64,000 bases of DNA from Blautia_A ammoniilytica (lineage in GTDB: Bacteria; Bacillota; Clostridia; Lachnospirales; Lachnospiraceae): the NCBI RefSeq assembly GCF_025566965.1, contig NZ_JAOQJL010000019.1, positions 11,589 to 75,588 of the forward strand, given 5' to 3'. The position numbers and the translations under genes were made by a program. The stretch's first letter is position 1. Every line of letters begins with the position of its first letter. Below the pieces are notes generated by a model. That model saw only the letters and a list, made by a program, of their open reading frames with translations, did no database searches and was not told the origin of the DNA. This document shows positions 61,953-64,000 of the stretch, one piece after another.

Positions 61953-61995
61953 GCTGTCCAATACATTCACAGTTACTTCCTGTCAAATAGTTACC
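61953..61995. repeat. GTTAC-type palindrome between prfA and prmC
   Basis: TTCACAGTTAC (about 61966-61976) and AATAGTTACC (61986-61995) resemble the ATTCACAGTAAC and ATAGTTAC pieces at 40981-41018 and 16411-16430. No gene is interrupted. Confidence 0.4.
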
Positions 61996-62000
61996 AACAA

Positions 62001-62855
62001 TTACCATTTTCCAAATACAACTCTGTCCAGACCGGACAGATCTTTCTTTCTCTGTACCTCAGAAAAACCGGCAGCCTCCATAAGCTCTGCCACATCCTTT
62101 CCCTGATCACAACCTATCTCAAAAAGGAGCCAACCTCCTTTTTTCAAATATATCCTTCCCTCTGTACAGATCTTTCTGTAAAAATACAGACCGTCTTCAT
62201 GACCGTCAAGGGCAAGCCTAGGATCATGAGACTTTACTTCTTCCATAAGTGTGTCAATCTCTTTGGTAGGAATGTACGGTGGGTTGGAAATAAGGATGTC
62301 ATACTGTCTGCCGTCCTTAAGCTCCTTTGCAGAGAACAGATCACTTTGTAAAAGCTCCGCCCGACCATCCAGCTCCAGCTGCCTTCTGTTCCTCCTTGCT
62401 ACTTCAAGTGCCTCCAAAGACAGATCCACTCCTGTACCTGTGCTGTCCGGCTTTTCCAGAAGCAGACTGAATAAAATACATCCGGACCCGGTACACATAT
62501 CAAGAATCTGCAGATCCTTCCGGCCTTGCATAGCTTCCAGTGCTGTCTCTACCAGCACCTCTGTATCCTGCCTGGGTACCAGCACATGCTGATCCACATA
62601 AAATTCATATCCCATGAAAAAAGCCTGATGAGTCAGATGCTGTAATGGAATATGGCTGCTTCTTTTGCGGATCAGTTCCTGATACCGGATTGCTTCCTTT
62701 GAATCTGCCATTTCATCTGAATGTGCAAAATACCAGGCTCTGTTTTTACCGGTCACGTATTCCAGAAGGAGCCAGGCATCCAGCCCGGCTTCTGTGATTC
62801 CGGATCCCTCCAGGATCTTTTTCCCATTTTTCAGTAATTCTTCAAAAGAACTCAT
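62001..62855 (-). CDS. prmC: Release factor glutamine methyltransferase
   Basis: A 284-residue SAM methyltransferase that methylates the GGQ glutamine of release factors. The N-terminal helical domain is followed by LVPRQDTEVLVE, motif I ILDMCTGSGCILFSLL and the substrate motif ISNPPYIPTKE. Start ATG at 62855 overlaps the yqhQ stop by four bases. It lies 88 bp upstream of prfA, the usual clostridial order. Confidence 0.96.
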   Translation of the reverse strand: MSSFEELLKNGKKILEGSGITEAGLDAWLLLEYVTGKNRAWYFAHSDEMADSKEAIRYQELIRKRSSHIPLQHLTHQAFFMGYEFYVDQHVLVPRQDTEVLVETALEAMQGRKDLQILDMCTGSGCILFSLLLEKPDSTGTGVDLSLEALEVARRNRRQLELDGRAELLQSDLFSAKELKDGRQYDILISNPPYIPTKEIDTLMEEVKSHDPRLALDGHEDGLYFYRKICTEGRIYLKKGGWLLFEIGCDQGKDVAELMEAAGFSEVQRKKDLSGLDRVVFGKW

Positions 62856-63838
62856 GATTCTTTCTCTTCTGCCAAAGGTACATCCAGGCCAAACTCTTCT
62901 TTCAGATATGCTCTCCAGTCAAATACAGCTTCTACTGCCTTAATGGCAACCTCTGCCATATCTGCGGTAGGCTCCTTGGTTGTAAATTTCTGCATGGCCA
63001 GTCCCGGCTTGCTCATGATCTCTGCAAACTTGCTGTCTGTACGTCCTGCCCACTGGATGATTTCAAAGGAAACGCCTGCAACAATAGGCACCATCAGAAG
63101 ACGTCCAAACAGGCGCATCCAGTAACCTGGTACCAACACAAAAATAAAGTGCAGGAAAATACTTACCAGCATAACCAGAAACAAAAAGCTGGTGCCGCAC
63201 CTTCTGTGCAGTCTGGAGCTTTTCAGTACATTCTCTACTGTAAGGGGAAGCCCATGCTCCACACAGTTGATACATTTGTGTTCAGCTCCGTGATACATAA
63301 AGGTTCTCTGGATATCCTTCATCCTGGAGATCAGGAGCATATAGCCCATAAACAATGCCATCTTTACAAAAGCTTCTGCAATGGTTACAAGCACTTCCGA
63401 TGCCCCTACCTTACGGATCAGGCTGGCAAGTGCATAAGGCAGAAGCATAAATGCAGCCACTGAAATCACCACAGATACCGCTACAGTTCCGTAAAGAAGC
63501 CAACGAAACTGCTTATCCTCTTTTACTTTCTTAGCTTCCAGTTCTTCTGCTGTCAGCTGCTGATTCTTCTTTGCCTCTTCCTCGTCTTCCTCATCTCCTG
63601 CAATCTCAGCTGAAAACATCAGGCACTTGGTACCTATCACCAGAGACTCCACAAAGCTGACAACTCCACGGATGATAGGTTTTTTCCAGAGCTTCCCGTT
63701 ACCGAAAATGCATTTGTAATCCTCAACCTTTAATTCGATTTCTTTATCCGGCCTGCGTACAGCGATGGAATACTTGTCCTTATGACGCATCATGATGCCT
63801 TCCATAACTGCCTGGCCGCCAATGTTGGATGATCTCAT
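62852..63838 (-). CDS. yqhQ: DUF1385 membrane protein YqhQ
   Basis: A 328-residue membrane protein of the DUF1385 family. The conserved opening MRSSNIGGQAVMEGIMMRHKD and the central MYHGAEHKCINCVEHG with YRRCGTSF-like HRRCGTSFLFL are present, together with about four helices. Function is not established. ATG at 63838 with GGGAG upstream; longer readings to 63889 lack support. It heads the yqhQ-prmC-prfA operon. Confidence 0.93.
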   Translation of the reverse strand: MRSSNIGGQAVMEGIMMRHKDKYSIAVRRPDKEIELKVEDYKCIFGNGKLWKKPIIRGVVSFVESLVIGTKCLMFSAEIAGDEEDEEEAKKNQQLTAEELEAKKVKEDKQFRWLLYGTVAVSVVISVAAFMLLPYALASLIRKVGASEVLVTIAEAFVKMALFMGYMLLISRMKDIQRTFMYHGAEHKCINCVEHGLPLTVENVLKSSRLHRRCGTSFLFLVMLVSIFLHFIFVLVPGYWMRLFGRLLMVPIVAGVSFEIIQWAGRTDSKFAEIMSKPGLAMQKFTTKEPTADMAEVAIKAVEAVFDWRAYLKEEFGLDVPLAEEKES

Positions 63839-63914
63839 TATATTATTATATTCTCCCTGTAAATGTAAAATAAGAAGATGCCGGGGCAAAAAGCCCTGAC
63901 AATAATCCCTGATA

Positions 63915-64000
63915 AGTCGCCCCCACCCGTGAAACGGGTGGCTCGTAGGATGGCTATAAGCCTTTAATGCTAGGCCAGCGTCTCAAGGCGCTGGCTTTCG
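63915..64000 (-). mobile_element. Possible end of an IS200/IS605-type element at the right window edge
   Basis: Two strong hairpins lie in tandem: CCACCCG-TGAAA-CGGGTGG (63923-63941) and GCCAGCG-N8-CGCTGGC (63974-63995). On the minus strand they read as a hairpin followed by GGGGCGACTTATCAGGG, a layout like the right end of a TnpB-coding element with its guide-RNA-like tail. No transposase frame is visible before the window ends, so this is provisional. Confidence 0.4.

Overview
The window reads as a chromosome segment of a strict anaerobe of the Lachnospiraceae (Blautia-like is my best guess; genus uncertain). The evidence is a [FeFe] hydrogenase of the group B type, a glycyl-radical enzyme with its activase, heterodisulfide-reductase-type proteins, many Fe-S proteins, selenium-type genes, AGGAGG ribosome binding sites, consensus sigma-A promoters and moderate G+C. 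Most genes lie on the minus strand in long, tightly spaced operons. No rRNA, tRNA, prophage or CRISPR array was seen.

Layout. 1-3047: selenium-type genes (yedE-like transporter, class V aminotransferase/cysteine desulfurase, LysR regulator). 3271-12339: a nickel/peptide-type ABC importer with its LysR regulator, an unusual 819-residue methyltransferase / aspartoacylase-like hydrolase / methyltransferase fusion, and a divergent DtxR/MntR-type regulator. 12406-14870: glycogen branching enzyme and a TetR regulator. 14950-25268: an eleven-gene operon hdrB-hdrC-hdrA-mvhD-three Flx-like genes-frdB-frdA-fumarase alpha-fumarase beta. 25483-36433: L-lactate dehydrogenase, peptidase T, a membrane protein, an oppBCDFA operon and a LysR regulator. 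36511-45042: a glycyl-radical enzyme and activase, a YoaK-like protein, a FeoB-associated Cys-rich peptide, the hydrogenase, an orphan PTS-IIC-like protein and an amidohydrolase. 45056-52459: a decayed carboxyltransferase, a giant surface protein interrupted by one in-frame TAG, and a YefM antitoxin whose YoeB toxin is reduced to 18 codons. 52571-56110: a sodium:solute symporter divergent from an acyl-CoA ligase. 56167-63838: housekeeping genes (hflX, TPR lipoprotein, glmM, nucleotidyltransferase, prfA, prmC, yqhQ).

The most interesting system is the Hdr/Flx/fumarate-reductase/fumarase operon. Its gene content predicts a soluble complex that takes electrons from NADH, splits them at the HdrA flavin, and sends one branch to ferredoxin and the other to fumarate; the fumarase supplies fumarate from malate. 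That coupling is inferred from known relatives (FlxABCD-HdrABC, Moorella MetVF-HdrABC-MvhD, methanogen thiol:fumarate reductase). The second candidate is the methyltransferase-hydrolase-methyltransferase fusion next to the metal/peptide importer, whose substrate I cannot name.

Smaller points are divergent promoters that share a 12-bp inverted repeat (54236-54430), a textbook promoter with a perfect 16-bp palindrome over its -10 box (41239-41270), YefM-type operator repeats (52400-52459) and several families of intergenic palindromes.
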